64,000 nucleotides of DNA from an uncultured Paracoccaceae bacterium (lineage in GTDB: Bacteria > Pseudomonadota > Alphaproteobacteria > Rhodobacterales > Rhodobacteraceae), in contig CANMKB010000005.1 of the NCBI GenBank assembly GCA_947498415.1, positions 124,001-188,000 on the forward strand. Direction: 5' to 3'. The position numbers and the translations under genes were made by a program. Below, piece by piece: positions 9,106 to 17,876 of this stretch (the first letter of the stretch is position 1; every line of letters begins with the position of its first letter). Under the pieces are notes generated by a model. The model was given only the letters and a program-made list of their open reading frames with translations. It was not told where the DNA came from and made no database searches.

Positions 9106-9123
9106 TCTGATCAACAGATCAGA
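9106..9123. promoter_or_regulatory. palindrome upstream of the BMP operon
   Basis: TCTGATC-AACA-GATCAGA is a perfect 7-base inverted repeat with a 4-base spacer, about 61 bases upstream of the BMP start codon. It looks like a dimeric repressor or activator site, but I recognise no known consensus. Confidence 0.4.
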
Positions 9124-9152
9124 GTCCAAAATACGCTGGGAGTCGGGGGGAG

Positions 9153-9190
9153 GGTCAACCGGTTTTTTGACCAATTGGGTGATATTACCC
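9153..9190. promoter_or_regulatory. two further inverted repeats upstream of the BMP operon
   Basis: GGTCAA (9153-9158) and TTGACC (9167-9172) form a perfect inverted repeat with an 8-base spacer. GGGT-gATATt-ACCC follows at 9177-9190 with one mismatch. They lie in the 159-base gap between rimI and the BMP gene, the only obvious place for operon control. No regulator gene is adjacent. Confidence 0.35.
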
Positions 9191-9204
9191 ATTGTAACTC
9201 GGGT

Positions 9205-9627
9205 TTAGAGACGGGCCTTGGTTAAAATCAAGGCGTCTGCCAGGGTTCCATCTAACTTGGTGTAGTAGTTTTTTCGGCAGGCGACTTTGGAATAACCATC
9301 TGATAAGTAAAGTTTAATTGCAGGGGTGTTTGTCGCAGCAACTTCCAGAAAACTGCTTTCTGCTCCACGGCTGAGCGCCGTTTCATGATACTGGCGCAGC
9401 AAAGAGCGACCATGCCCGATTCCCTGCGCCTGGGGTAAAACGGCCAAAGTCAGCAACTCTGTTTCACCGGCAACGACGCGTCCCAAGGCAAATCCTTGCG
9501 AGTCGCCAACGTAAAAGCAATGCGGGGACGTCAGAAGATTATCAAATTCGCGCTCTGTCCACGCACGAGAATCACGAAACGCTGCTGCATGAATTTCGGC
9601 CAATTGAGGGGATCGCAATTGGGTCAC
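9205..9627 (-). CDS. rimI: GNAT N-acetyltransferase, ribosomal protein S18 alanine acetyltransferase-like
   Basis: A 140-residue GNAT protein with the acetyl-CoA binding signature QAQGIGHGRSLL (about residues 69-80). It overlaps tsaB by four bases. The tsaB-rimI pairing is widespread and is the main reason for choosing RimI over a generic acetyltransferase. RimI acetylates the N-terminal alanine of ribosomal protein S18. The sequence is short and divergent enough that the exact substrate stays inferred. Confidence 0.8.
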   Translation of the reverse strand: MTQLRSPQLAEIHAAAFRDSRAWTEREFDNLLTSPHCFYVGDSQGFALGRVVAGETELLTLAVLPQAQGIGHGRSLLRQYHETALSRGAESSFLEVAATNTPAIKLYLSDGYSKVACRKNYYTKLDGTLADALILTKARL

Positions 9628-10214
9628 AAAAGGATCTTTGGGGGTAGGTCGCGCGGGGGTGCCGCATCTGCGGCGCGCAAATAGAAGGGGGCAGGCGGCG
9701 GCACAGTGTGATTGCGCTTTTCAGCCGCAATAAATGCGATGTTCTCAGCCAGCCGTTTTGCATTAGGCGAAGACATTTGCCTAAGCGGCGATTCATAGGG
9801 CAAAGCCACAAGGCGTGGGCCTTCAGCCGTGTTCGGATCGCTGACATAGACATGATCCCGTGGAGCGGGAACAACAGCTACAACAGGGTCTTGTTGCCCG
9901 ACACGGATCGCGTCGAACGTGGTTACACCGATCGCTGGAATACTAAGGCCGAGGGCAAGGCCACGCGCAGCGGAAACCGAAATACGAATACCTGTGAAAT
10001 TTCCGGGGCCAACGCCTACGCCTATGGCGTCCAGATCACTCCAGCTTAGATCGGTCTCATCCAATAGGCTTTCGAGTATTGGCATCAGGTTTTCAGCCTG
10101 ACCTCGAGTCATATCTTGTGCCGTAGACGCAATAATCTCAGAGCCGCGCAGCAAAGCGGCCGCACAATGCGCGGCCGATGTGTCAAACCCAAGTACCAGT
10201 GGTTTAGAAACCAA
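9624..10214 (-). CDS. tsaB: tRNA N6-threonylcarbamoyladenosine biosynthesis protein TsaB
   Basis: A 196-residue ASKHA-fold protein with the N-terminal strand LVLGFDTSAAHCAAALL and the motif GVGPGNFTGIRI (about residues 66-77) typical of TsaB. It partners TsaD and TsaE in forming t6A37 in tRNAs that read ANN codons. The start is a TTG at 10214 preceded by GAGG nine bases upstream. It overlaps the NifU-like gene by 11 bases and rimI by four, forming a minus-strand operon nifU-like/tsaB/rimI. Confidence 0.88.
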   Translation of the reverse strand: MVSKPLVLGFDTSAAHCAAALLRGSEIIASTAQDMTRGQAENLMPILESLLDETDLSWSDLDAIGVGVGPGNFTGIRISVSAARGLALGLSIPAIGVTTFDAIRVGQQDPVVAVVPAPRDHVYVSDPNTAEGPRLVALPYESPLRQMSSPNAKRLAENIAFIAAEKRNHTVPPPAPFYLRAADAAPPRDLPPKILL

Positions 10215-10782
10215 CGGGGCGTACCTCTGTAACCTCTGGGATGTAATGACGCAGCAGGTTTTCGATACCCATCTTCAAAGTCACGGTTGAGGATGGGCAA
10301 CCCGCGCAAGCGCCTTGCATGTGCAAGTAAACAACGCCGCGCTCAAATCCGTGGAACGTGATGTCTCCACCATCTTGTGCCACTGCTGGGCGGACACGGG
10401 TGTCTAGCAATTCTTTGATCTGATCAACGATCTCGCGGTCTTCGCCATCATGGTCTGCATGGCCCGAAGCAGCGGTCACCTCTTGGCCAAGAACCGGCTG
10501 GCCGGACTGAAAGTGTTCCATGATCGCACCAAGAATGGCCGGCTTAATGTGATCCCACTCGCTGCCATCATCTTTTGTGACAGTGACAAAGTCGTGGCCC
10601 AAAAATACGCCGGTAACCCCAGACACAGCAAATACGCGCTGCGCCAACGGAGAGCTTTCGGCGGCTTCGGCTGTAACAAAGTCAGCGGTTCCCGCGCTGA
10701 GCACAGTTTGGCCAGGCAAGAATTTCAACGTCGCCGGGTTAGGCGTGGATTCGGTTTGAATGAACATCACAGAGCCTTTCAT
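10204..10782 (-). CDS. NifU family iron-sulfur scaffold/carrier protein
   Basis: A 192-residue protein with an N-terminal Nfu_N domain (MFIQTESTPNPATLKFLPG) and a C-terminal NifU domain holding CAGCPSS (about residues 164-170), whose two cysteines bind the cluster at a dimer interface. It corresponds to NfuA/Nfu1-type carriers that deliver Fe-S clusters to targets such as lipoyl synthase. The ATG at 10782 has a strong GGAGG five bases upstream; an ATG at 10767 also has an acceptable AAGG and matches relatives better. It overlaps tsaB by 11 bases. Confidence 0.9.
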   Translation of the reverse strand: MKGSVMFIQTESTPNPATLKFLPGQTVLSAGTADFVTAEAAESSPLAQRVFAVSGVTGVFLGHDFVTVTKDDGSEWDHIKPAILGAIMEHFQSGQPVLGQEVTAASGHADHDGEDREIVDQIKELLDTRVRPAVAQDGGDITFHGFERGVVYLHMQGACAGCPSSTVTLKMGIENLLRHYIPEVTEVRPVGF

Positions 10783-10856
10783 CTACCCCTCCGATATGCG
10801 TGGCGAGGCAGGGCGTGTCAAGGATTGGAACGATTCTAAATCGTAACTAAGATCGT

Positions 10857-11312
10857 TTATGTGATCGCTTCGAGGCGTTCTTTGGACAGATCACCAGGTA
10901 CAATTGTCACAGGAACAGGCAATGTGCCCGAATTTTTCGAAAGTTGCGTGACTAAAGGGCCGGGTCCTGAATTTTCAGTGCCAGCACCAAGGACTAGAAC
11001 GCCCACTTCTGGGTCTTCGTTCACTTGCGCCAGAATTTCTGTCAGGGGTTCGCCCTCACGGATTACAAGCTCTGGGTCGATGCCTTGGCGGTCGCGCATC
11101 CATTTTGCAAAGACTTCAAAGTGAACCTCAATACGCTCACGCGCTTCTTGGCGCATAATATCGCCAACACCGATCCAGTGATTGAACTCTTCTGGCGGGA
11201 TAACTGCCAGAATTTCGACGCCGCCACCAGATTTGGCAGCGCGCATCGCCGCGAAACGCATTGCGTTCAAACATTCACGGCTATCGTCCAAAACGACCAA
11301 AAACTTACGCAT
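10857..11312 (-). CDS. universal stress protein (UspA family)
   Basis: A single-domain Usp of 151 residues with the N-terminal strand MRKFLVVLDDSREC and a C-terminal nucleotide-loop region (LVLGAGTENSGPGP ... PVTIVPG) resembling the ATP-binding G-2x-G-9x-G(S/T) pattern. The start at 11312 follows GGGAG by six bases. The longer in-frame versions (to 11390) would include that ribosome site and lack family homology. Function is general stress or dormancy signalling; nothing more specific can be read. Confidence 0.85.
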   Translation of the reverse strand: MRKFLVVLDDSRECLNAMRFAAMRAAKSGGGVEILAVIPPEEFNHWIGVGDIMRQEARERIEVHFEVFAKWMRDRQGIDPELVIREGEPLTEILAQVNEDPEVGVLVLGAGTENSGPGPLVTQLSKNSGTLPVPVTIVPGDLSKERLEAIT

Positions 11313-11404
11313 CATGTGCTCCCTTTTGCGCATCATGACGTAACGTTGAACACAGGGCAATGCCAGATCGTTCAGAGGGATGAGCGGCAAAAACGATAAG
11401 TAAA

Positions 11405-11430
11405 ACCCTCAGGGGCAAGCCCCTGAGGGT
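11405..11430 (-). terminator. 12-base perfect hairpin upstream of usp
   Basis: ACCCTCAGGGGC (11405-11416) and GCCCCTGAGGGT (11419-11430) are perfect complements. On the minus strand the stem is followed by TTTTAC; on the plus strand by GTTTTGG. It is about 90 bases upstream of the usp start and far from the trpS stop, which already has its own terminator. Confidence 0.55.
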
Positions 11431-11587
11431 GTTTTGGTGCTAAAATTAGTCTGAATCTAAGGCTTCGTAATAAAATTCGAAATTTTGAAAGCTCGTCGTG
11501 TTGCGGTTGAACTTACGAGGGTAAGGATTCAATTTTGTGTCGTGATAGTCTCATTTTGATGACAAAATCTCCGATCGCCAACGAAAA

Positions 11588-11614
11588 ACGGGCCAGCCGG
11601 TGTGGCTCGCCCGT
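11588..11614 (-). terminator. trpS terminator
   Basis: The stem ACGGGC-ca-GCC with GGC-tc-GCCCGT and loop GGTGT is followed on the minus strand by TTTTTCG. It starts 35 bases after the trpS stop, a typical intrinsic terminator. Confidence 0.75.
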
Positions 11615-11649
11615 TGTGTGCTTGTTAAATAGGCGCGGATGCTTGGTTT

Positions 11650-12684
11650 TTATGCGCCAACCATACCGACGATCTTATAGGTTTCTTTCAGGATTGGCTG
11701 TGCAATCGCGCGAGCCTGTTCCGCGCCGCGCGCTAAGATTTTGTCGATCTCGGTGGTGTCTTCCATCAAGCGCGCCATCTCGGTTGAGATGGGGGCCAGT
11801 TTGGATACCGCGAGCTCTGAAAGGATTGGTTTGAATTCAGAAAATTGCTTGCCGCCCACTTCGGCCAAAACCGCATCGACACTGGTCTCAGCCAAGGCCG
11901 CATAGATATTTACCAAGTTGCGCGCTTCGGGGCGATCTTCGAGCCCTTTGGCTTCTGACGGCAACGCGTCTGGGTCAGTTTTCGCTTTGCGAATTTTCTT
12001 GGCAATGGTGTCTGCATCGTCGGTCATGTTGATGCGGCTTGCATCAGACGGGTCAGATTTGGACATCTTCTTGGTCCCGTCGCGCAAGCTCATGACGCGT
12101 GTTGCTGCGCCTTCGATGACCGGTTCCGCAATTGGAAAGAAATCGACGCCATAGTCGTGATTAAACTTCGCTGCGATGTCGCGCGTTAGTTCGACGTGCT
12201 GTTTTTGATCTTCACCCACAGGTACATGGGTTGCGTGGTACACCAAAATATCAGCCGCCATCAGGGCGGGGTAAGCAAACAGGCCCAAAGACGCGTTTTG
12301 TTGGTTTTTCCCTGCCTTGTCTTTCCATTGTGTCATGCGCTGCATCCAGCCCATACGAGCCACACAATTGAACACCCAACCCAACTGCGCATGTTCAGGC
12401 ACTTGAGATTGGTTGAACAGAATGGATTTTTCAGGATCAAGACCTGACGCGATGTAGCCTGCGCACAACTCATAGGTGGCGCGACGCAGTTTGTCAGGGT
12501 CTTGCCAGACGGTGATCGCATGCTGATCGACCATACAATAGATCGACTGAACGCCGGTGTTTTGGGTATCCACAAAGCGCTTCATCGCGCCAAGATAGTT
12601 GCCAAGGGTCAGGCCGCCAGAAGGCTGAATGCCAGAAAAGACCCGCGGGGCAAATTCAGAGGACGTTTGGACCGCCTCGTTCAT
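11650..12684 (-). CDS. trpS: tryptophan-tRNA ligase
   Basis: A class I aminoacyl-tRNA synthetase of 344 residues that charges tRNA-Trp. The HIGH-type motif appears in [17 protein letters not shown] and the KMSKS motif as KKMSKSDPS. The start at 12684 ([11 protein letters not shown]) is favoured by an ACGGAG site eight bases upstream and by family length. An in-frame extension to 12795 would run antisense into the divergent rhomboid gene. The gene is followed by its own terminator. Confidence 0.95.
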   Translation of the reverse strand: MNEAVQTSSEFAPRVFSGIQPSGGLTLGNYLGAMKRFVDTQNTGVQSIYCMVDQHAITVWQDPDKLRRATYELCAGYIASGLDPEKSILFNQSQVPEHAQLGWVFNCVARMGWMQRMTQWKDKAGKNQQNASLGLFAYPALMAADILVYHATHVPVGEDQKQHVELTRDIAAKFNHDYGVDFFPIAEPVIEGAATRVMSLRDGTKKMSKSDPSDASRINMTDDADTIAKKIRKAKTDPDALPSEAKGLEDRPEARNLVNIYAALAETSVDAVLAEVGGKQFSEFKPILSELAVSKLAPISTEMARLMEDTTEIDKILARGAEQARAIAQPILKETYKIVGMVGA

Positions 12685-12757
12685 ATCAATTACTCCGTCT
12701 GGAATTTGTTGCTTGATTGGCTTACCCATGGCGTGAATGACCGTCAAGGAGCGCCCG

Positions 12758-13444
12758 ATGCAGCAACCACCGAATAATAGCCCGTTTAACGCCATCCCCC
12801 CGGTGGTGGCGGCCTTGGCACTGCTGATAATCGGTATTGAAGTTGTGTTTTACCTTGGAGCCACCGGGATCGTAGGTGGCAAAACAGCGATTGGTTGGCG
12901 TTTAGAAGCCATTCAAAGCTATGCCTATTCCCCTGATATTTTCAAATGGATGTGGGAGAGCGGCGTTTGGCCATTGGAGCATGTGGTCCGCCAAATTTCG
13001 TTTTTGTTTCTACATGGGAGTTTCACGCACGCCCTGTTTGGGGCGGTGATTGTCTTGGCGCTTGGGAAGATGGTCGGAGAAATCTTTCATCCGATCGCGG
13101 TTCTGGTCGTCTTTTTGCTGTCCGGTGCGGTGGGTGCCCTTTTTTATACATTGGCCTGGACAGACCCAGCCCCGTTGATTGGGGCTTATCCTGGAGGATA
13201 CGGGCTCATCGGTGCCTTCACGTTTTTGATGTGGGTAAAACTGCGACATGTTGGTGAACACCAGGCCCGTGCTTTTACCCTGATTGGGTTTCTGCTGGGG
13301 ATCCAATTGGTGTTTGGCGCCTTGTTTGGCGGTAATGGGGATTGGGTTGCAGACCTTGCCGGATTTGCCACAGGCTTTGCGCTTTCATTTTTGTGTGTGC
13401 CGGGCGGATGGGCGCGTATTCGTGACCTAATCCGCCACGACTAA
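12758..13444 (+). CDS. rhomboid-fold membrane protein, probably catalytically inactive
   Basis: A 228-residue protein with about six membrane helices and the rhomboid layout, including the loop-helix [12 protein letters not shown] (His86 and His91). The catalytic GxSG motif is replaced by GAYPGGYG (residues 142-149), so the serine is missing. The last helix reads [10 protein letters not shown] (198-207), with Asp where the catalytic histidine normally sits. It is therefore a pseudoprotease candidate like iRhoms or derlins, binding membrane clients rather than cutting them. That role is an inference. The start at 12758 follows AAGGAG by six bases. It is divergent from trpS. Confidence 0.85.
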   Translation: MQQPPNNSPFNAIPPVVAALALLIIGIEVVFYLGATGIVGGKTAIGWRLEAIQSYAYSPDIFKWMWESGVWPLEHVVRQISFLFLHGSFTHALFGAVIVLALGKMVGEIFHPIAVLVVFLLSGAVGALFYTLAWTDPAPLIGAYPGGYGLIGAFTFLMWVKLRHVGEHQARAFTLIGFLLGIQLVFGALFGGNGDWVADLAGFATGFALSFLCVPGGWARIRDLIRHD

Positions 13445-13462
13445 AGGAAGATTGAGGGAATA

Positions 13463-13532
13463 GGGGCTTTGCCCCTCACGGTGAAACCATTGGTTTCACC
13501 GCTCACCCCAGAGTATTTTTAGAAAGATGAAG
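13463..13532 (+). repeat. double hairpin plus conserved GAGTATTTTT tail, copy 1
   Basis: After the rhomboid stop come GGGGC-TTT-GCCCC (13463-13475) and CGGTGAAACCA-T-TGGTTTCACCG (13479-13501). The tail at 13511-13532 is GAGTATTTTT, then AGAAAGATGAAG. The tail matches copy 2 at 27045-27066 in 21 of 22 bases. The hairpins and T run suggest a transcription terminator for the rhomboid gene. Confidence 0.6.
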
Positions 13533-13536
13533 AGCG

Positions 13537-15072
13537 CTATCGACCGCCGCGGCGCAGCTCTGAGAACTTGAACGCGCCGCAGAGTTGACCAGTTGCAAAG
13601 TAAGTGAAGCTTCCGGTTAGGACGATGAACAGCAAGGCGATATAGCGCCAGCTGGGTGAATAAAGCGCCTCGTTCAGCAGGTGGTGTGTTCCCCACAGCA
13701 TGACGGCCATCAACCCTGATGCAATCGCAATGCGCCAAATCCGGATTTTGAAACGTGCATCGAGCCGCGCCACGTCGCCAAAATTGCGTGCCCCCAAAGC
13801 CAGCTGGATTACCATTGTCCAAGCCGCGGCGGTTGTTGCCACAGCGGGGGCCAGCCAATCGATCCAAGGCCAGAGCATAAAGGCAAGGGTGGCGTTCACG
13901 ACCATAGACCCAATCGCAAATCGAAATGGGCTTTTGGTGTCTTCGCGCGCGAAGTAGAGAGGCTGCAGAAGCTTTTGTAAGACAAAGGCGGGGAGGCCGA
14001 CGGCATAGATGGCAAGTGCATATGCCATTGCTTGGCTGTCTGCGGCTGTTGTTGCACCGCGTTCGTACATGACCGAAACAAGCGGCAAAGGGATCACTAT
14101 AAAGGCCACCGCGCTGGGTAGGGTGAGAGCCATCGCAAATTCGCTGGCGCGGGAATAGGCATCACGTGCACCGATGTCATCCCCGGCTTTCAAGCGTCTT
14201 GAAAGGTCTGGAAGGAGAACAATCCCAATCGCAATTCCAATCACACCAAGAGGCAATTGGTACAGGCGATCAGCGGCGAACAACCAGCTGATCGCGCCCT
14301 CGGTGCGCGATGCCACAAGTTGACCGACCACAAGGTTGATCTGCATCACCCCAGAGGCTAATGCTGCAGGCACAGCGATGGTGATCATGCGTGACATATC
14401 AGACGTCCACTTGGGACGCCCAGGGCGAATTTTGATCCCTGATTTTTCGGTCGCAAACCAAACAAGGCCCAGCTGACACACCCCTGCAAATGGGATCACC
14501 CAGATGAGGTAATGGATGATTTCGCCTCCAAGCGTGGCGCCCAGAACCATAGCGCCGACGGCCAGAATGTTTAGCAAAACAGGGGCCGCCGCAGCGGCCG
14601 CAAAATGGCCTTTGGCGTTAAGTACGCCCGAAAACAAGGCCGCAAGAGACATGAAGACAATGTAGGGGAAGACCACACGACCGTAGCCCACCGTCAAATC
14701 GAAACGTTCGTCTTCGGCAAACCCTTCGGCGGTGGCCCAGACGAGGGCGGGCATGAAAAGCATCGCCAATCCGGTTAAGCTCATAACCACCAAGGCCAAT
14801 CCGTTGAACGCATCATTGGCAAATTTTTGCGGGTCATCCTCCCCTTCCAGTTTCTTGGAGAACATGGGGACAAAGGCCGCATTAAATGCACCTTCTGCAA
14901 AGAAGCGACGGAACATATTGGGCAGACGAAAGGCTGCGACAAAGGCATCCATCAAGGGGCCGGGGCCGATCAACGCAGTCAAAAGGATTTCACGTGCAAA
15001 GCCCAAGATACGGCTGAGCAGGGTCCAAAAACCGACGGTCATGAAGCCTTGAACAAGCCGTACGGGCTTCAT
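13537..15072 (-). CDS. murJ: murein biosynthesis integral membrane protein MurJ (lipid II flippase)
   Basis: A 511-residue polytopic protein of the MviN/MurJ family with about fourteen helices. It begins MKPVRLVQGFMTVGFWTLLSRILGFAREILL with the typical ARxxG-type region (LSRILGFARE), then the AAFRLPNMFRRFFAEGAFNAAFVP segment. It flips lipid II across the inner membrane for peptidoglycan synthesis. It overlaps the upstream glnD by four bases, and the glnD-murJ (mviN) order is common in alphaproteobacteria. Confidence 0.93.
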   Translation of the reverse strand: MKPVRLVQGFMTVGFWTLLSRILGFAREILLTALIGPGPLMDAFVAAFRLPNMFRRFFAEGAFNAAFVPMFSKKLEGEDDPQKFANDAFNGLALVVMSLTGLAMLFMPALVWATAEGFAEDERFDLTVGYGRVVFPYIVFMSLAALFSGVLNAKGHFAAAAAAPVLLNILAVGAMVLGATLGGEIIHYLIWVIPFAGVCQLGLVWFATEKSGIKIRPGRPKWTSDMSRMITIAVPAALASGVMQINLVVGQLVASRTEGAISWLFAADRLYQLPLGVIGIAIGIVLLPDLSRRLKAGDDIGARDAYSRASEFAMALTLPSAVAFIVIPLPLVSVMYERGATTAADSQAMAYALAIYAVGLPAFVLQKLLQPLYFAREDTKSPFRFAIGSMVVNATLAFMLWPWIDWLAPAVATTAAAWTMVIQLALGARNFGDVARLDARFKIRIWRIAIASGLMAVMLWGTHHLLNEALYSPSWRYIALLFIVLTGSFTYFATGQLCGAFKFSELRRGGR

Positions 15073-17876
15073 GCTTGTGCCCTTTCGGTGCCTTTGGTGA
15101 TGGCTTCTCGTAGGAGACGATCAAGCGTTTTTTGTTTGCTTTCGGCGTGGAACTTTAGGCCAAACATATCTTTGACATAGAAGGTATCGACCACTTGCTC
15201 GCCATAGGTCGCGATCACTGCGGATGCGATGTATATGTTGCTGTTTGCCAAGGTCTTGGCCAAATCAAACAAAAGGCCCGGGCGGTCACGCGTGTCGACT
15301 TCGATGATTGTGTAGATTTCAGAGCCTTCATTGTCGAACGTAATGGTTGTGGGGACTCTAAAGGCGCGTTCACGTTTTTTAATGACGTCGCGGGCCTTCA
15401 TGGCCTCAGATGTGACGACCTCGCCCTTCAGGGTTTTATGGATCATCTTCTGCAGGCGCGGCAATCGGTTGGCCTCATAGGGGTGGCCCTCTGAATCCTG
15501 AACCCAGAATGCAGCAGTCGCGTAGCCATCTTTGGACGTGTATGTCCGCGCATCCACGATGTTTGCCCCAACAAGGGCCAGCGCCCCTGTCAAACGTGCA
15601 AAAATGCCAGGGTGATCTGCAATGGCAAAGCAAACCCGGGTGGCGTCGCGATCCATATCGGGTTGCAGGTCGATGTGAATTTCATCATCGGGCAGATCAA
15701 CTAGTAGCTTGGCAAAGACACAATGTGCCGATGTAGGCAGGCCCTGCCAATACGGGTCGTAGTGCCTTGAGGTTTCTGCCTTAAGCAGTTTTGCGTCCCA
15801 GTCTGGAAGTGCGGCACGCAATCTTTTTCGAGATTCAGTGCTACGGGTTTTCTGGTTGATTTCTTCGCCACCATTTTCCAACAACTGCCGCGTTTGGCCA
15901 TAAAGGTTGCGTAGCAACGTGGCTTTCCAGTTGTTCCATGTTTCAGGGCCAACGCCTCGGATGTCGCATACGGTCAACACGGTCAGTAAGTCCAGACGCT
16001 TGACGGTTTTTACGGCTTTGGCGAAATCGCGAATGGTGCGTGGGTCAGACAGGTCGCGTTTTTGGGCAACATCTGACATCAGCAGGTGGTATCTCACGAG
16101 CCATTCAATAGTTTCGCTGTCATCTTTGTTAAGGCCCAGACGCGGCGCGACCTTACGGGAGATTTGGGCTCCAAGGATCGAGTGGTCAGTGTCTCGACCT
16201 TTTCCGATGTCATGCAAGAGGAGGGCCACCATCAGTACTTTACGATTGATGCCGCCCTTCAAAATGTCAGAGGACAGGGGCAGTTCTTCGATCAGTTCTT
16301 CGCGTTCGATTTGTGCAAATGTCGAGATCACCTGAATGGTGTGTTCGTCAACGGTGTATGAGTGATACATGTTGAATTGCATCATCGCGACGATGGCGTT
16401 GAACTCTGGGATGAAAGTGCCCAAAACGCCAAGCTCATTCATCCGCCGAAGGGCCCGTTCTGGGTTGCCGTGTTTTAGCAATAAATCAAGAAAGATGCGC
16501 TGTGCTTCCTTGTTTTTGCGCATATCATCGTCGATGAGGTCTAGATTTGCCGTCACATGACGCATTGCATCGGGGTGAAGTAAAAGACCTGTGCGCAGGG
16601 CTTCTTCGAATAGTCGAAGAATGTTCAGTTTGTCACCGAGAAAGGCAGATTCGTCTTCGATCGCCAGACGATTGTGAATAACGGTGTATCCCGCTTTGGT
16701 CTTCCGGCGACGACGGAAGATGCGCTCCAGCAAAGGCGCATCCTTGGCATGGTCTGCTTCGAGCTTGGTGAGCAAGATGCGGGTCAAATCCCCAACGGCA
16801 GTGGCATGGCGGAAGTAGGCTTGCATGAAATGCTCAACCGCGCGGCGCCCACCTTTGTCAACGTACCCCATCCGATCGGCCACCATGACTTGCATGTCAA
16901 AGCTAAGCTGCTCCATTGGGCGGTTGTTGATCAGGTGCAAATGACCACGTGTGGCCCACAAGAAGTTTTCAGCCCGTTCAAACAGTTCGAATTCTTCTTG
17001 TTCGAACAGCCCTGCGGTCACCAGTTCTTGGCTGCTATTGACGTGATACACGTATTTGGCAATCCAAAAGAGCGATTGCAGATCGCGAAGGCCACCTTTG
17101 CCCTCTTTGACGTTTGGCTCAACGACATAGCGTTGGCCTTGTTTTTTGTGGCGCTCATCACGTTCTTGTAGTTTGGCTTCGACGAATTCGCGCTCTGATC
17201 CTTTGAAAAGGTCAGAATCCAGACGCGCTTTCAACTTATCAGCAAGAGGGCGATGCCCTGTGAGATAACGCTGTTCCAACAAGGCGGTGCGAATGGTGTA
17301 ATCTTCTGCGCCCATACGTATACAGTCTTTGACTGTCCGCGAGCTATGCCCCACTTTAAGGCGTAAATCCCAGAGCATGTAGAGCATGGATTCAATCACG
17401 CTCTCTGCCCAAGCCGTGACTTTATAGGGCGTTAAAAACAGCAGATCCACATCAGATTGTGGGGCCATTTCACCTCGGCCGTAACCGCCTACCGCCATGA
17501 GCGTGATTTTCTCGCCCTCAGTCGGATTGGACAATGGATGCAAGGCCTGTGTCGCCACGAAGTGCGTGGTGGTGACAAGGCAATCGGTCAGCCATGTATA
17601 GGCCCGGGTCATGGGGCGGGCATTAAACGGGTTCTCTTCGAAGGCCTTAGCAATCGCTGCCATGCCGGTTTTTCGCGTATCGCGCAGCAAGGCTACAATC
17701 GCGCTTCGGGTTTCGCGTGCATCTTTTGCGTTTGTGCAAGCCTCGATCACTGCTTTGCCCAACGCCTCGCGTGGGACAATCAGATCAGGGTCACAAATAA
17801 GGTCTTCGGGGGCCTGAGGGAGGAAGGCCGCAGGATTAGAATCCTGCGCCGCCAAAACTTCTTGGAGCTGGGTCAA
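15069..17876 (-). CDS. glnD: [protein-PII] uridylyltransferase / uridylyl-removing enzyme
   Basis: A 935-residue nitrogen sensor. The nucleotidyltransferase motif GGYGRGEMAPQSDVDLL lies near residue 130. The HD domain holds LLHDIGKGRDTDHS in the middle, and two ACT domains follow (near 735-800 and 845-920, the second with VDTRDRPGLLFDLAKTL). It modifies PII proteins in response to glutamine. It overlaps murJ downstream by four bases. Its first 41 bases overlap the end of the LpoA-like gene upstream, so all three are probably co-transcribed. Confidence 0.95.
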   Translation of the reverse strand: MTQLQEVLAAQDSNPAAFLPQAPEDLICDPDLIVPREALGKAVIEACTNAKDARETRSAIVALLRDTRKTGMAAIAKAFEENPFNARPMTRAYTWLTDCLVTTTHFVATQALHPLSNPTEGEKITLMAVGGYGRGEMAPQSDVDLLFLTPYKVTAWAESVIESMLYMLWDLRLKVGHSSRTVKDCIRMGAEDYTIRTALLEQRYLTGHRPLADKLKARLDSDLFKGSEREFVEAKLQERDERHKKQGQRYVVEPNVKEGKGGLRDLQSLFWIAKYVYHVNSSQELVTAGLFEQEEFELFERAENFLWATRGHLHLINNRPMEQLSFDMQVMVADRMGYVDKGGRRAVEHFMQAYFRHATAVGDLTRILLTKLEADHAKDAPLLERIFRRRRKTKAGYTVIHNRLAIEDESAFLGDKLNILRLFEEALRTGLLLHPDAMRHVTANLDLIDDDMRKNKEAQRIFLDLLLKHGNPERALRRMNELGVLGTFIPEFNAIVAMMQFNMYHSYTVDEHTIQVISTFAQIEREELIEELPLSSDILKGGINRKVLMVALLLHDIGKGRDTDHSILGAQISRKVAPRLGLNKDDSETIEWLVRYHLLMSDVAQKRDLSDPRTIRDFAKAVKTVKRLDLLTVLTVCDIRGVGPETWNNWKATLLRNLYGQTRQLLENGGEEINQKTRSTESRKRLRAALPDWDAKLLKAETSRHYDPYWQGLPTSAHCVFAKLLVDLPDDEIHIDLQPDMDRDATRVCFAIADHPGIFARLTGALALVGANIVDARTYTSKDGYATAAFWVQDSEGHPYEANRLPRLQKMIHKTLKGEVVTSEAMKARDVIKKRERAFRVPTTITFDNEGSEIYTIIEVDTRDRPGLLFDLAKTLANSNIYIASAVIATYGEQVVDTFYVKDMFGLKFHAESKQKTLDRLLREAITKGTERAQA

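Larger units (their letters stand above)
11313..11649. other. 337-base intergenic region between usp and trpS
   Basis: No convincing gene is present. It holds two stem-loops (listed separately): one just after trpS and one near usp, separated by about 157 AT-rich bases. A minus-strand transcript starting between them would end at the second hairpin, so a small RNA is possible but not shown. Short open frames here lack ribosome sites. Confidence 0.5.

Noticed and set aside
12685..12795. 37-residue N-terminal extension of trpS.
   Set aside because: It overlaps the rhomboid gene start on the other strand. A good ribosome site and the family N-terminus support the ATG at 12684.
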